Part shown: in pieces, positions 36,161 through 53,266 of the stretch | Layout: every line of letters begins with the position of its first letter | How positions within the stretch are numbered: position 1 is the first letter of the stretch | The notes under the pieces: generated by a model | Databases searched by the model: none | What the model saw: only the letters and a program-made list of their open reading frames with translations | What the model was told of the DNA's origin: nothing | Made by a program: the position numbers and the translations under genes | NCBI GenBank assembly: GCA_023525715.1 | Contig: CM042010.1 | Location: 66,865,966-66,929,965, forward strand | Source of the DNA: Cichorium intybus | Taxonomy: Eukaryota; Streptophyta; Magnoliopsida; Asterales; Asteraceae | Reading direction: 5' to 3' | Length of the DNA: 64,000 bases

Positions 36161-36429
36161 TGTTATAAATTCAGCGTTACCACGACAATTATGAATAAAC
36201 TAAAAACTAGAATATAGATGAAGAAAGAAAGAAAGCTTGAGAGCTTGGAGAGAGTAGAGAGAGTTTATATCACTTGTGAAAGAGTTGATATGAGATGCAT
36301 TTTCTTCCTTACATTGATGGTCTATTTATACTACCAAGTCTACTATTCAAATATAGTTTTTTAATTGGTAAATGCAAAGTGATGACAAAGTGATGACATA
36401 ATGTTGTCATTCACCAATTACTTGTAACA
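36161..36429 (-). repeat. 3' LTR of Copia-2
   Basis: TGTTATAAATTC ... CTTGTAACA. TATA box on the minus strand at 36322-36330. Polypurine tract AAGGGGGAG at 36430-36439. Confidence 0.94.
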
Positions 36430-36588
36430 CTCCCCCTTGAATGACATCATTCTACATCAGAGTTCAACTTTGAAGTACTACCTCATTAAAAACCTTGCTA
36501 AAGAAAACCCAGTGGGAAAAAACTTTAGCGAAGGGAAAAAGAGTGCAGTGTCTAGTTGACTCCCCCTCATTTAGATATCGAATGACCA

Positions 36589-39500
36589 TTATGTATGGTG
36601 TAGATGTCTCATTCCAATACCATGAACATGTTTTCTAAAGATCTTGGTAGAAAGTGCCTTTGTGAAAAGATCTGCTGCATTGTTGCTAGATTGAACATAT
36701 TTTAGTTCAATCTGTTGATTCTTTATACGCTCTTGAGTGTATTAAAAAAACTTTGAAGGAATATGTTTTGTCCTGTCGTTTTTGATGTACCCTTCTTTCA
36801 TTTGAGCGACACATGCTGCATTATCTTCATAAATTAAGGTTGGAGATTTATCTTTATCAATTCCACAAGAAGTCAGGATAAGTTATGTCATCGATCTTAA
36901 CCATGTACATTCTCTACTAGATTCATTTAGAGCAATTACTTCTGCATGATTTGAAGATGTGGCGACGAGTGTTTGCTTTTGAGAACGCTAATATATTGCA
37001 GTACCTCCATTCATGAATACATATCCAGTTTGAGATCTAGCTTTATGAGGATCAGACAAGTAACCTGCATCTGCATAACCAATCAAGCCTTGTTTTGAAC
37101 TATTAGGAAAAAATAAACCTAAATCAGTAGTTCCGCGAAGGTATCGTAATATGTGCTTGATTCCATTCCAATGTCTTTTTGTTGGAGATGAACTAAATCT
37201 TGCTAATAGATTTACTGCAAAAGAAATGTCAGGTCTAGTACAATTCGTAAGATACATAAGAGCTCCAATTGCATTAAGATATGGTACTTCTGGACCAAGA
37301 ATTTCTTCATTTTCCTCACAAGGGCGATATGGATCTTTGTCAATATTTAGTGATCTAACAATCATTGGAGAGCTTAAAGGTTTGGCTTTATCCATATTAA
37401 AACGTGTCAAGACCCTTTCTGTATAGTTCGATTGATGGACAAGTATCCCATTTGGCATATGCTCAATCTATAAACCAAGACAATATTTGGTTTTCCCAAG
37501 GTCTTTCATTTCAAATTCTTTCTTTAAAAATTCAATCACTTCAAGGATTTCTTTATTCGTCCGAATAATGTTCAGATCATCAACATAGACAGCTATAATC
37601 ACATATCCAGATGTTGTTTTCTTAATAAATACACACGGGCAAATAGTATTGTTTTTATAGCCTTTGCTTATTAAGTAATCACTTAGACGATTGTACCACA
37701 TACGTCCAGATTGCTTTAACCCATACAATGATCTTTGCAGTTTGATAGAATACATTTGTTTGGGTTTTGCACTTAATGCTTCTGGCATTCTAAATCCTTC
37801 GGGGATTTTCATATATATATCACTGTCAAGTGATCCATATAAGTAAGCAGTAACAACATCCATAAGATGCATATCTAAATTTTCAGAAACTGCTAGACTA
37901 ATTAAATATCTGAAAGTGATTGCATCCATAACAGGAGAATATGTTTCTTCATAATCGATTCCCGGCCTTTGAGAAAAACCCTGAGCAACGAGCCTGGCTT
38001 TGTATCTCACAATTTCATTTTTCTCATTTCTTTTTCGTATAAAAATCCATCTGTATCCCAATGGTTTCACAACTCCAGGTGTGAGTATAATAGGTCCAAA
38101 AACCTTTCTATTATTGAGAGACGTTAATTCAGCTTGCATGGCCTCTTTCCATTTACCCCAATCCTGCCTATTTTGGCATTCAATGACAGATTGTGGTTCT
38201 GGATCCTCATTGATAATATTGCATGCAACTGAATAAGAAAATAATATATCTTCTAATTCATATTGGCTCCTTACTATTTTTATATGACCATAATTAATTT
38301 CAATCTCCTTATCATTTATTTCCTCAACTGGGGAAGTAATGTTATTTTGTGTTTCTTCATGAACACTTTCATTATGCTCAAACATATTTTCCATTCCTCT
38401 TCTTTTTCTAGGATTTGCATCCTTAGAACCAAATGGCCTTCCACGCTTCAGGCGTGCTTTGGATTCTTGAGTTACTTTTTTATCAGATTGTCTATCTGGG
38501 AGTTCAATTCGAGCTGGAGCGTTAACAGCAGGTATATATGATTTAGTAACTCTTTTTGTATCAGTAAATGCATCAGGTAATTTATTTGCAACTTCTTGCA
38601 AATGTATTATTTTTTGAACACCCATCTCACATTCTTATGTACGGGGATCAAGATATGATAAAGAAGGTTCATACCATGAAACATTCTTTTCTTGGGTTTT
38701 CATTTCTCCCCCAAGCGTTGGGAAATTTTCTTCATTGAAATGGCAATCAGCAAGACGTGCTGTAAACATATCATCTGTTAAAGGTTCAAGATATCTTATT
38801 ATTGAATTTGTTTCAAAACCAACATATATTCCCAACCTCCTTTGAGGACCCATTTTTGTACGTTGTGGTGGAGCAATAGGAACATATACTGCACTTCCAA
38901 AAATTTTAAGGTGGGATATATCTGGTTCTTTTCCAGAAACAAGCTGAAGGGGAGAATGTGTATGATATGCACTTGGTCTCATACGAATCAGTGATGCAGC
39001 ATGTAAAATTGCATGACCCCATATGGAAACAGGAAGTTTTGTTCTCATTATTAATGGTCTAGCTATTAATTGGAGACGTTTAATCAGTGATTCTGCTAAA
39101 CCATTTTGAGTGTGTACATGTGCAACTGGATGCTCAACAGTAATTCCTATAGACATACAATAATCATTAAATACTTGAGACGTAAACTCACCTGCATTAT
39201 CAAGTCTCACTTTATTGATGTTATAATCAGGAAAATGTGCTCTCAGTTTAATAATCTGAGTTAGGAATTTTGCGAATGCCATGTTACGAGTTGATAATAG
39301 GCAAACATGAGACCATCTAGTTGATGCATCTATTAAGACCATAAAGTATTTAAATGGTCCAGAAGGTGGATGAATTGGTCCACATATGTCTCCTTGAATT
39401 CTTTCTAGAAATCTAGGTGATTCCCTTTCAACTTTCATTGGTGAAGGTCTTGTAATTAATTTCCCAAGGGAACAAGAAATACACGGGTTCTTATTACCTA

Positions 39501-40068
39501 TTTGAGGGAACTTCTGGTCCTTCAATGGATGCCCAAATGTATTTTCAATTATTCGGCGCATCATTGTTAATCCTGGATGGCCCAGCCTGTCATGCCACAA
39601 ACTAAATATTCTAGGATCACAAAATTTTTCTTTAACCACCAAATTTGACTCAACTATATTTATATATGTAAAATGTAAACCAGAATCAAATTGTGGTAAT
39701 TTCTCCAATATATGGTTTTCATTTATTATAAACATATATTTCTTGTTTCCTATTGTTTTGGTAAATGTGTCATATCCGTTAAGATATATATCATTAAAAC
39801 CCAATAAATTTCTATTTGACTTTGGGGAAAATAACGCATTACTGATTTCAAACTTCGTACCATTAGGTAACATGAAACAAGCATTTCCTGCTCCTACAAT
39901 CAAGTCTACAGGACCTGATATTGTATTTATGTGCCCTTTTACGGGTTTTAGTGTGGAAAAATATTTCTTTGTTTTCAAGATGGTGTGTGTGGTACCACAA
40001 TCAATTATTAAGAGTTCGCCAAGATTTCCTTGGTTTTGTGCTCCAGTTGAACTCATTTTGAACTTCAT
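36589..40068 (-). pseudogene. Copia-2 Pol (protease, integrase, RT, RNase H)
   Basis: One uninterrupted frame of about 1160 codons apart from five in-frame stops (38637-38635, 37470-37468, 36990-36988 and two downstream in RNase H). Landmarks: protease IIDCGTTHTI; zinc finger HDRLGH and CISCSLGK; integrase LIDASTRW, RLDNAGEF and the downstream Glu in QNGLAESL; RT ending near YVDDLNII; RNase H YADAGYLSD, HAEVIALNE, YEDNAACV; the C-terminus ends at a TAA, 36591-36589. At least two of the stops sit where the family has Gln or Trp, as expected from C-to-T changes. No frameshift was seen. Confidence 0.9.
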
Positions 40069-40184
40069 ATAAGAAAAATAAATGATGAGTTATGAACACA
40101 ATTTTAATAAAAGTGACTCGAAAAAACTTCATTAAGAAAGAAAAACATTACAATAAAAAATTAAAAACATGTTACAAAAGGAAA

Positions 40185-41255
40185 CTAGTTTTCTAGGATG
40201 TCTAAATCATTGCAAAAGTCTAGAGTGTTTAGTTCAATGTTTCCTAGATCAACACCATCGATGAGGTTGACTTCTTTCCCCTTTCCTTTAATGGAATCTT
40301 GGTAAAGTTTACAAAGATGGGGATCTGTACGACAGGTCCTTGACCAATGACCTGTGCTACCACATCTATAACAAGAACCTCCGGGGTTTTGTGATGTTCC
40401 GGCATCATTTCTTTTTTCTTGTGGTTGGACATTATTTCCTTGTGGAGTGTGTTGATTATTGTTTCTTTGACCACGCTCACGGTTATAAGGATGACCGCGT
40501 CCACGACCCTGAGTATAACCGCGCCCAAAATTTTGGTTTTGGTTAAAATGGTCTCGACCGCGACCACGGCCTCGTCCACGTCCTCGTCCATATGAATTAT
40601 TTCTTGGTTCATAAGTGATAGTAGCATTTGCTTCAGGAAGTGCTACTGAACCTGTTGGACGAGACTGGTGGTTCTTTATTAATAGTTCATTATTTTGTTC
40701 CGCAACAAGGAGAAGTGTATTAAGCTCAGAATATTTTTTGAGCTTTTGCATACGATATTGTTGTTGCAATGTCATATTCGATGCATGGAATTTGGAGAGA
40801 GTTTTCTCTAACATTGAAGCATCAGAAACATCTTCCCCACAAAATTTTAGTTGTGAACATATCCGAAATAATGCGGAATTATAGTCATGTACCTTTTTGA
40901 AGTCTTCAAACCTCAACGATAACCATTCAGCCCTAGCACTTGGAAGTATAACTTCCTTTTGGTGGTCAAATCTTTCTTTTAAGCTTTTCCAAAGAGTGCT
41001 AGGATCAGTGGTATTGAGGTATTCATACATCAACATTTCATCGATATGTTTGCGAAGGAAAATTATTGCACGTGCTTTATCTTGCGACGTGCACTTATTT
41101 TTTTCTTTTATAGTTTCAGATAAATCCATGGACTCAATATGCATTGTAACATCTATAGTCCAAGACATGTAGTTCTTTCCGCTGACTTCAAGAGCGGTAA
41201 ATTCAAGCTTTGCAATATTTGACATATTGTAGTTCCTAAGAAAAATAAAACTCAT
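40185..41255 (-). CDS. Copia-2 Gag
   Basis: Intact 356-residue frame. Residues 15-200 are a Copia Gag domain (LEVSGKNYMSWTIDV..., LWKSLKERFDHQKEV). Residues 225-290 are an Arg/Gly-rich RGRGRGRG tract. A CCHC knuckle, CYRCGSTGHWSRTC, lies near residue 297. Expected to coat the element RNA. An inner ATG 10 codons in (MSNIAKLEF) may be the true start, because it opens the conserved part. It is in a different frame from pol and ends 117 bp before it. The frame is still open, so it could be translated if transcribed. Confidence 0.85.
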   Translation of the reverse strand: MSFIFLRNYNMSNIAKLEFTALEVSGKNYMSWTIDVTMHIESMDLSETIKEKNKCTSQDKARAIIFLRKHIDEMLMYEYLNTTDPSTLWKSLKERFDHQKEVILPSARAEWLSLRFEDFKKVHDYNSALFRICSQLKFCGEDVSDASMLEKTLSKFHASNMTLQQQYRMQKLKKYSELNTLLLVAEQNNELLIKNHQSRPTGSVALPEANATITYEPRNNSYGRGRGRGRGRGRDHFNQNQNFGRGYTQGRGRGHPYNRERGQRNNNQHTPQGNNVQPQEKRNDAGTSQNPGGSCYRCGSTGHWSRTCRTDPHLCKLYQDSIKGKGKEVNLIDGVDLGNIELNTLDFCNDLDILEN

Positions 41256-41389
41256 TAAATTTGTCGTTTAAAGGTGGGGATGGGTTTTACTATTTTTATT
41301 ATAGTTACAAACATAATTAAATAGATGAATCTTCTCAAATTCATTTTATTTTAAAATTTAAAATTTTATTTTTAATCGGTTGCGCATAA

Positions 41390-41720
41390 ATAAACGTTAG
41401 TATATATAAATAGATGTCAGAGCATGAATAATAGTTAGTATACATAAATAAATGTTAGTGTGCGTAAATAAACATTAGTTTATATAAATAAGCATTAGTA
41501 TACATAAATAAATGTTAGTATGCGTAAATAAATGTTAGTTTGCATAAATAAATGTTAGTTGCCGTAAATAAACGTTAGTTTGCATAAATAAATGTTAGTT
41601 GCAGTAAATAAACGTTAGTTTACATAAATAAACGTTAGTATACATAAATAAATGTTAGTTGCATAAATAAAAATTAGTATGCGATAACAAAAGTTAGTTT
41701 GCAATAATAAATGTTAATAA
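41390..41720. repeat. 20-bp minisatellite in Copia-2 leader
   Basis: About 15 degenerate copies of a roughly 20-bp unit (aaataaatgttagtttgcat) between primer site and gag. Confidence 0.9.
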
Positions 41721-41744
41721 AGCGTAAGTAAATTTAGAATAAGA

Positions 41745-41870
41745 AATGAACTTCGTTAGTAGTCATAACGTCAAGGATAAATAAGAAAAGAAATTTGTTA
41801 GTAGTCATAACGTCAAGGATAAATAAGAAAAGAAATTTGTTAGTAGTCAAAACTTCGAGAATAAAATGTT
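41745..41870. repeat. 48-bp tandem repeat in Copia-2 leader
   Basis: Two and a half copies of a unit containing 'ttagtagtcataacgtcaag', the last copy diverged. Confidence 0.85.
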
Positions 41871-41970
41871 TTTTTTTTTTTCGTTATCGTTGTTATTTTT
41901 ATTATTATTAATTAACATTTTAGTTTTGATGAAATTACATACCTTGATTAGATCGATGTGTCTTTTAACC

Positions 41971-41999
41971 GCCTTTGTTAGAGCCTCGTGCTGATAACG
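41971..41999 (-). other. Primer-binding site, internal (half-molecule) tRNA-Ile type
   Basis: The plus strand beside the LTR reads GTTAGAGC-C-TCGTGCT-G-ATAACG. It matches the D-arm to anticodon-arm section of plant tRNA-Ile(AAU) at 23 of 26 positions (tRNA recalled from memory). The match stops at about tRNA base 40, immediately at the LTR edge, as expected for a cleaved tRNA primer like that of Drosophila copia. The wobble position is G here, hence C in the element strand, which is what an inosine template or partner would give. Confidence 0.7.
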
Positions 42000-46109
<4,110 letters not shown>

Positions 46110-46117
46110 CAATTATC

Positions 46118-46131
46118 TACCCCTTAAAAGG
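46118..46131 (-). other. Polypurine tract of element C
   Basis: The minus strand reads CCTTTTAAGGGGTAG shortly before the 3' LTR, which begins TGACAACC on that strand. Confidence 0.65.
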
Positions 46132-48656
46132 ATTCCGTCCTCGGAATCACTCCATTAGGAAAGGGAATTCATTTACAACTACATAGCTCCACATGAATAT
46201 ATATTGCTACTAAGTCTTCAACAAGATTCTTGCTTCAAATTCTTATTGCTTTGTGCAATCCTTGTTATAATAATTTCTTTTGATTTCATTCAACTTCATT
46301 ATCACGTTTCCTCAGTCTAAATCATAATCACTAAGATGCATTCCATCTGAAACCTAGATAACTTCATTAATCACATTTCATAATAACTTTGACTTTTCAA
46401 AGTCAACATGCAATTCAATTACTTTCTCTTCATGAACTAGTACTCAAACATGTTTAATTCTTCAACACTTTTGTTTTCAAATGACCGAGTGTATTAATTA
46501 TTATTTTTTTTACATAATAGAGTTTTGGACTGTTTATTCAAAATAGCATTCTGCTTTATCAGTCATACATAACTTCCGATCATTAAACTTTATCTCTATG
46601 AGTCTTTCTTTACTTTCCATTCTTCCACCATAGTCAGCTTGACTATATTATTGGCCTTTTCATAATAACAATGCACCCACATGCACTTGTCAACTAGAGA
46701 TCTTCCATCATTTATCTCCTTAGTCCTGAATATTACTAAGTTTCAGACCTCATTGGCTATTCGATTCAATCACTATGATTCCACCAATGTCACATTTATA
46801 CCATTATAGATGATTAGGGATTCATCTATTTCTTGTTCAGTTCACATGTCTCTTTGCAACAATTTATCTCCACATTAAAATTCTATCCCTTGGTACAATT
46901 TCCTTACTGAGGACTACACCTCAAGTGTCATACAATATTCTAGGCAACCCTTGAGCTCTTTGCTGAACTTAATTCATCATGTCTTAAGACTTATACTTGC
47001 ACTACTGCATCAATATGATCATCATGAGACCAAGCGTTTAAATCTTCCAATCTACCCTTTAAAAGAAAATGACAATCAATTTTCTTTTAAGGTCCAATTT
47101 CCTCCACATGATTTCTACATAACCATACTTTATTTTTCTTAATTTACTTTTACTAACTCATTTCTTTAGATACTATCAAATTATTGTTTTTCATTCACCC
47201 TTGACCGGTTCCATCCGTGACATATCCAAATTACCATGTTGTTCGTCATTATACGTATAAACCATCTTGTCAATTGTTGCATCATCTTTAAGATAATCAT
47301 ATGGTGAGAAAGTGTTAACTTCATCACAGTTCATGAAAGCCCTTACAAGTTATCTTCATCCTGGTATTAGTTCTAGCTTACTAACAAAACAATCTTACTC
47401 ACCCAAAAATGATTATAACATGCTCTCATAATTAGCTTCATAAGTTGTGAATTAACAACTTACATCTTGAACAGTTGTCTTCAACTATTAAGTATACATG
47501 TCATTATGTCTTAACAACATAATATACACCCGCCAACAATAACCATTAGTTGCGCTGCTAGTATAAACTTGTAGAACTAACAGTTTATGACAACTTCCTT
47601 GTCTCAAAATACTACATGGAAAGAATGACATACCTTCATTACTTTAACTTGTTGTGAAATCTTCACATGTCTCAATTTCCTTCTTGATCCTCAGAATCCA
47701 GTGATCATGCTTAAACACAATAAAAAGAAAGAACCTCAACATACCACGCCTCGCTTCGTGATCTACAATTTCTAATTCAAATCTTTAATCAAGATTTGAC
47801 AACTTTTATCAATTTTCCTTATTTTATGTTCTTATAGTCACTTTATAACTATGCAAAATACTTAAGATCTCATAATCTTTAACACTTTTCCACTTTTCAT
47901 TTCTTTCCCATTTGGGTAACTTACTTTGTTATATTACTCGTTATAACATTATACTTATAACTTAGCCATTGGCTCCAACCATTAGATGTCTTTGCTTGTT
48001 ATATTTCTTTCTTCTTATTCTTATTTTCAATAATTTCCATTTTAATAACATACTTTCACTTTCTATTCAATAGATCTAATCATACTTTTAATAACCATAT
48101 TTATTCCCTGGTTGTCCTTGGATGATAGATCATATGTACTTTCCAATTTTGTTTTACTTCAGTCATCATAGTGACATGAATTAGTTTTTTTATTCCATAT
48201 TCTTAATTCATTCCCGTTAGACAACGGAATCTTTAGTCACACAAACTTGGAAGTTTTGTATAACATACTTATAATTTCTTTGGTTTCATATTTCCTCAAC
48301 TGATTGGCATATTACATATTGATCATACTTTTCTTAGTGGTTTCCCTCATACTTCACCTTGTTCTCATACATATACCTTATAGTGATAGTCAATTTATAT
48401 AATATGTCTCAGTCGTCTTTACCGACTCATTTTGAGTTTTCCAAACTCCATGATACATACTTATAATCTTATCTTTATTAATTCCGGTCATACTTTAATA
48501 TTTTCAATTATACTTGATTTTATTACATAGGCATATCAATCCTATGTCATTTAATCATTCTTTCTTCTTTCCCTACTCCCTACATGCATCCTTTACCAGA
48601 TTCCCAAGATTCCATCATGATTCAACCAAACTCAAATACATATCATGTGGTTATGA

Positions 48657-48697
48657 TAGTACGGGCCCATATTATTATAACCACCTATACATATTTG
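48657..48697 (-). other. Internal conserved box shared by C and D
   Basis: The minus strand includes TATAGGTGGTTATAATAATA followed by TGGGCCCGTACTA. One mismatch to 62409-62449, and weaker similarity continues for another 30 nt. Function unknown. Confidence 0.7.
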
Positions 48698-48943
48698 TTT
48701 CTGGTATCACCACTAGGTCTCTTGGTCCACTGGTTCAGGTTAACTTATAACTCTCTATCACTCTAGACTTATCTTAGACTAATCGGCTTAACCATCCTTT
48801 AGGTCTGCAACCTATCTTACGATACATCCTATCATAACCCTTACTTTCGTGCTTACAGACTTATCTTAAGTCTGTATTCTCACTTCATCCTCACACAGTT
48901 TAAGCCTAGGTTCGAGTCTCGACACCTAATTCGCTTAAACTAT

Positions 48944-48956
48944 GGCTCTGATACCA
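48944..48956 (-). other. Primer-binding site of element C
   Basis: Minus strand TGGTATCAGAGCC, 3 nt from the 5' LTR edge at 48960. Confidence 0.9.
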
Positions 48957-48959
48957 AAT

Positions 48960-51900
48960 TGTAACACCCCATCTTTCATACACCTGAATTGGTGTAAAAA
49001 TTTATAAAACACTATAAATAAAAAAAATTCGTTCTTTCAAAAACTTTTCTTTTAAACATTAAATCTTTATTTAAAACTTTTGGTCCCAAATAAAACAATT
49101 GTATTAGAAATAATTGAATAACTTTGGGGGTTACAAACTCAGATCAAAACAATCATAGTAAAGCTTTTAAACAGCTTAAAGCTATGTCCCTTATTAAACC
49201 AACATTTCTACCGAAAATTCGGCATGACCTTTAGGCAATATGGTCAAATCCATACTGACCCGACTCAATAAAACAACCCAAAAACAATACGTGACATAAC
49301 CAAACTTTATACTACAAGGGTATTTCTAAACCATAAACATAATGTCTCTCAATTACATAATAAACTATACCGCACTTGGATTAACTCTATCTTCTTGATC
49401 ATCTTCTTCTCTATCTACCATCCACATAAAAGCTTATAAGTTCTTTACTCCTTTAATCCAATGCTAGACATCCTGTTCCTGAGTACATAGCATTTTAAAA
49501 CAAACATACATAAGACAAAAGTCTCGTGAGATACATGGGTTTTAGACCCAACAAGTTTAAAACAATTTGAATATCATTAGCTATTAACAAATAAAGAAAA
49601 CCTTTCCTTTCTTTCCAAAACCTGCAAACTCCATTTTATTGTCAAGACAATAAAACAAAAGTTCATTGCTATAATCATTAAAATAGAAATCATTACTTAG
49701 CATCCAAACAAAAGATCATTGTTAAAACTTCAAATACTTCAGCTTAAAATGTCAAATAAGCAAATTCATCATATGCAAACATAATTCAGGTACTTTCTTA
49801 ACAAGCGTAGACCAACTTTAATTCATGATTAATTTATTATCATTTGGCTTTATACGGGTTTCCCCGTATCCCTTTCCCTCCCTGGAATAGAACCAATCTA
49901 TCCGTGACGGCGTGCTAGTTCCCTTTCCCTTCATGGAATAGAACAAATCTATCCATAAGGGCGTGCTGAAGACAACTACTTCGCGACGGGAGGTACTATC
50001 CCAGTAGTGTCTGTTGACCCCCCCCCCCCCCTTCTTGCGGGTAAGGTCCTTGTCCGGACATCTCTCACATTTCTTACATTCAATTCATATTTCAATTTTT
50101 ACCATTATCAATTCATCACAAGTTGGTCTCTTTGATAAACATCATTCAAAACATGTAAAATCGCTTCAATTCTTCAACATAAAGCAATACTTTTAAATCA
50201 ACTTTAAAAATCATTTGTTAGACTATTAGTCATAAAACATTTAGCATAAAAACATTTAACAGTGAAACAAAATTCATTGCTATGTACCCAGAAAAGTCCT
50301 CATGTACTCACCTCGGTAGCTAGGTATGTCTAGCTACAAAGATCCACTAGCTCTTGACCTTACTTGCCTCCAACATCTTTTAACCTCTATTAATTTATTA
50401 AGAGGTTAGTATATAATACATAATTAAACACATAATATGTATCTAATCATTCTTGAATATCTTCTAATTAATATTTTCTTCCATTCCAATGGCTAAACCT
50501 GCTTTAGAAAAGCTTAATTACCCAATTTTTACCAATTTTACCCTTTTTGTCCCATTTTGACAACTTAACCCAAAACTCATGTACACTTGTGTTTAACTCA
50601 ATATTATACATCATAATAAGGTACCAATAGTGTTTAAAACATGTATAAAGCTTCATAGAACCTTTTAAGCTATTTTTCGTTTTGACACTTTTTGACATTT
50701 TTCCCATTTAGGCATCCTACTTTGCCTAATTGTGTTTTCTCGGGTTTTAGCATGGAATTTTTAGTAACTTTCTGATCTTAACATGTTTAATAAGAAATAT
50801 AATTGTTTAGATGTCAAAACATCTATTAATTTACCAATTTATGTCATTTTTAACATTTTAAGTCATTAAAGTTTCTAAACATAGAAACCAGTGTAAACTA
50901 TGACATTTTTCCGTAATCAATAAAACCAATATATTCCCAACATTTCATAATTCCCATTTAATTAAATTATACGTTTTCTTTCATGCTATTCTTACATAAC
51001 TAGAATTGCCTCATAAAGGATGAAATGCTTGATTCCATTCCACTTTCACCAAATTTTGTCCCAAGACTAATTTCAATGTCTATTATAAACTTTCAAGTCA
51101 TATTCACATGTCAAGGATTCACATTCTCTTGCTAATAACTTGACTACTTTTCCAATTATTAAATATACTTCATCAATTTCCAATCATTATACATATTTTT
51201 AACAACAAAACACTTATAAGTGAACCATTTCTATCACTTTTAACATGACTCCTACTAACAATAAACTTTAATAGTTTTGGTTGACCGTAAATTCCAAATT
51301 TTTTTATTATCAATAATAACATATACCCAAAACACCAACTTAAGACTTTTAGCAAAAATGTTCTTCACACTCATATTTGATCTTTCTAGCCTAAAAGTTT
51401 ATCATGTGCAAAGTTCAGTAAGAAACTTCCATTCTATAACCTTTTACTTCAAAAACACCAAGCAAAGTTCATCAATTCAATGAAATAACCGACATTACAC
51501 CTAAGTTAAATCTTATTTTCTGATTTAGACCAAGTGTTCTTCACATTCTTAGAGTCATTTAAGCATGCATTCAACCATTCCCAACAATCTTTTTGAATCA
51601 GAAGCAAATTTATTTAGGGCTTGAGCTTACCTTTTGAAATCTGACCAAACTCAAGAAAATATGAAATTAAAGTTGAAACACCCTAAGATCGGACCAACTG
51701 AACTACCCCGAGCCACCACCACTCCGTGTGACACCGTCGCCTCTCACCATCGTCGCCGGCAGCGGCGATTCCGCCACCCAAATGCTACAGCAGCGAGGTT
51801 GCTGTCCCTCGGTCTCTCAATCTCTTTCCCGACTCTCTCCCTCGTCCCTTTGCTGAAATTGCGACCCCACACACACATTTGATCTCAATCTCTCTCTCGA

Positions 51901-52697
51901 TCTCACCTTTCTTTCTTTCCTTCTCGTTTGCTTCTTCCCAAATTGACGAACAAGAAAACACCCCAAGTCGTTTTCCCTTTTCTGAATTTACGCACACAGT
52001 AAAATAGATACAGGAGTTTATTTATTTATTTAATTTAATCACAAGGAATTGGTAAATTTCGAAAATACCCTTAAAATCTCATGCCTTAGAAAAATTCTTA
52101 GTACAAACTCATATTTTCCCCCATTTTCACCTAGTCATAACTTTCACATGCGAAATCGGATTTTTACAAACTTTATATCGTTGGAAATATGAGAATGAGC
52201 TTTACATTTTATTCTTACTAACTTAAATCTGAATCTAACTAGATTTTCCGTTATCATCCCTTAAGCATGGCCACTTGGCCATATTTGTCACTTTTTGGCT
52301 ATCTTTAACTTGTCTTAACTTCTTCGTTATAACTTCAAACAACTCGAGTCGTGTTCCTATACTCTTATTACATAAAATATTACCAAACTCTTCTTTATGA
52401 CTTTTCCCCAATTCCTTATATATTTTTATATATTAATTTTCAAAGGTTGACAATTAATCTTTTCACTTTTGACCCCAAATTTCTCAATTTTTGCCTTCGG
52501 GTCTTTAAATCAAATTCCCAAGTGAAATAATACTTTATTATGACCTAATAAAAGTTCATAAAACATAACTTCCCATATTTCACATTCCTTGACCATTTTG
52601 CCCTTCTATATACATTTAAAGTAAACTGGACATCGAACTTCTTATTATCAAAGTACTTAACTTAAAGTCCTTATTTTATATTTTAAAATTTAGGTTG

Positions 52698-52700
<3 letters not shown>
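48960..52700 (-). repeat. 5' LTR of element C
   Basis: Near-identical to 42368-46109. Ends GGTTGTCA against the TA tract. Box at 49971-50011 and GC-rich cassette near 51700-51790. A run of C at 50019-50030 is longer than in the other copy. Confidence 0.93.
49971..50011 (-). promoter_or_regulatory. Conserved 41-nt hairpin box, element C 5' LTR
   Basis: One change (gtactatccc for gtaccatccc) from the copy at 43379-43419. Confidence 0.6.

Positions 52701-52787
<87 letters not shown>
52701..52787. repeat. (TA)n tract, right piece
   Basis: 87 bp of TA after element C. Confidence 0.97.
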
Positions 52788-52790
<3 letters not shown>

Positions 52791-52903
52791 AATCGGTTAT
52801 TTGTGTTTAGGTGTCATGAAAAAGATAGCAAATAATTCTTCTATTGTGGATACTCGTGCTGTTATCAAATTTGATGACATGACAAAACATAAAATGATGT
52901 TAA

Positions 52904-52931
52904 CTAGTATCCACCCGTGCTCCGCACGGGT
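52904..52931 (-). mobile_element. Helitron 3' terminus
   Basis: On the minus strand an 8-bp perfect hairpin ACCCGTGC/GCACGGGT (52931-52913) is followed by a 5-nt spacer and terminal CTAG (52907-52904), with T next to it. This is the standard Helitron 3' end. The element would extend to the right. Its 5' TC end was not located, so the size and cargo are unknown, but the Agenet ORF at 53267 lies on that side. Confidence 0.6.
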
Positions 52932-53266
52932 TTGACGACACATTTAAAAAAAAATTTAAGTTTTTAATTTTCTTTAAATGTTGTTGTGTTGGAAATCGAA
53001 TGCAGATAACTGATGCAGTCTGTAATTTTCGTCTTCTATTTAATGCTTTCCTATTTAATACGCATAAATAGATGTAGTTACTTGTCTTATCAGTTTCTTC
53101 TATTGAATCGGTGTGAGTTCTTTCATTTTTACGTACGGAGCCAAAGCTAAAGAAAAGCATCGGTCGTTTAGTGGTTTCAAGAGAACGTAAGGTTTGCGAT
53201 GTTTTTTTTTTTTTTTTTTTTTGTTGTTGTTTATTGTTTATGTAACTGTTAGTTTTTCTTTGTAGA

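Larger units (their letters stand above)
46110..48943 (-). other. Noncoding internal domain of element C
   Basis: 2.8 kb with no frame longer than about 80 codons. In the transcript sense (minus strand) it is strongly purine-biased, as is the internal region of element D. A 41-nt box at 48657-48697 is shared with D at 40 of 41 positions. Confidence 0.7.

Noticed and set aside
41390..41720. CRISPR-like regular repeat
   Set aside because: Units are contiguous with no spacers; it is a minisatellite in a plant retrotransposon leader.
41971..41999. tRNA-Ile gene fragment
   Set aside because: Only the D-arm to anticodon-arm part is present and it abuts an LTR exactly, which fits a primer-binding site.
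46951..48766. Short ORFs in the internal region of element C
   Set aside because: 60-80 codons, no similarity to gag or pol, and not conserved with element D.
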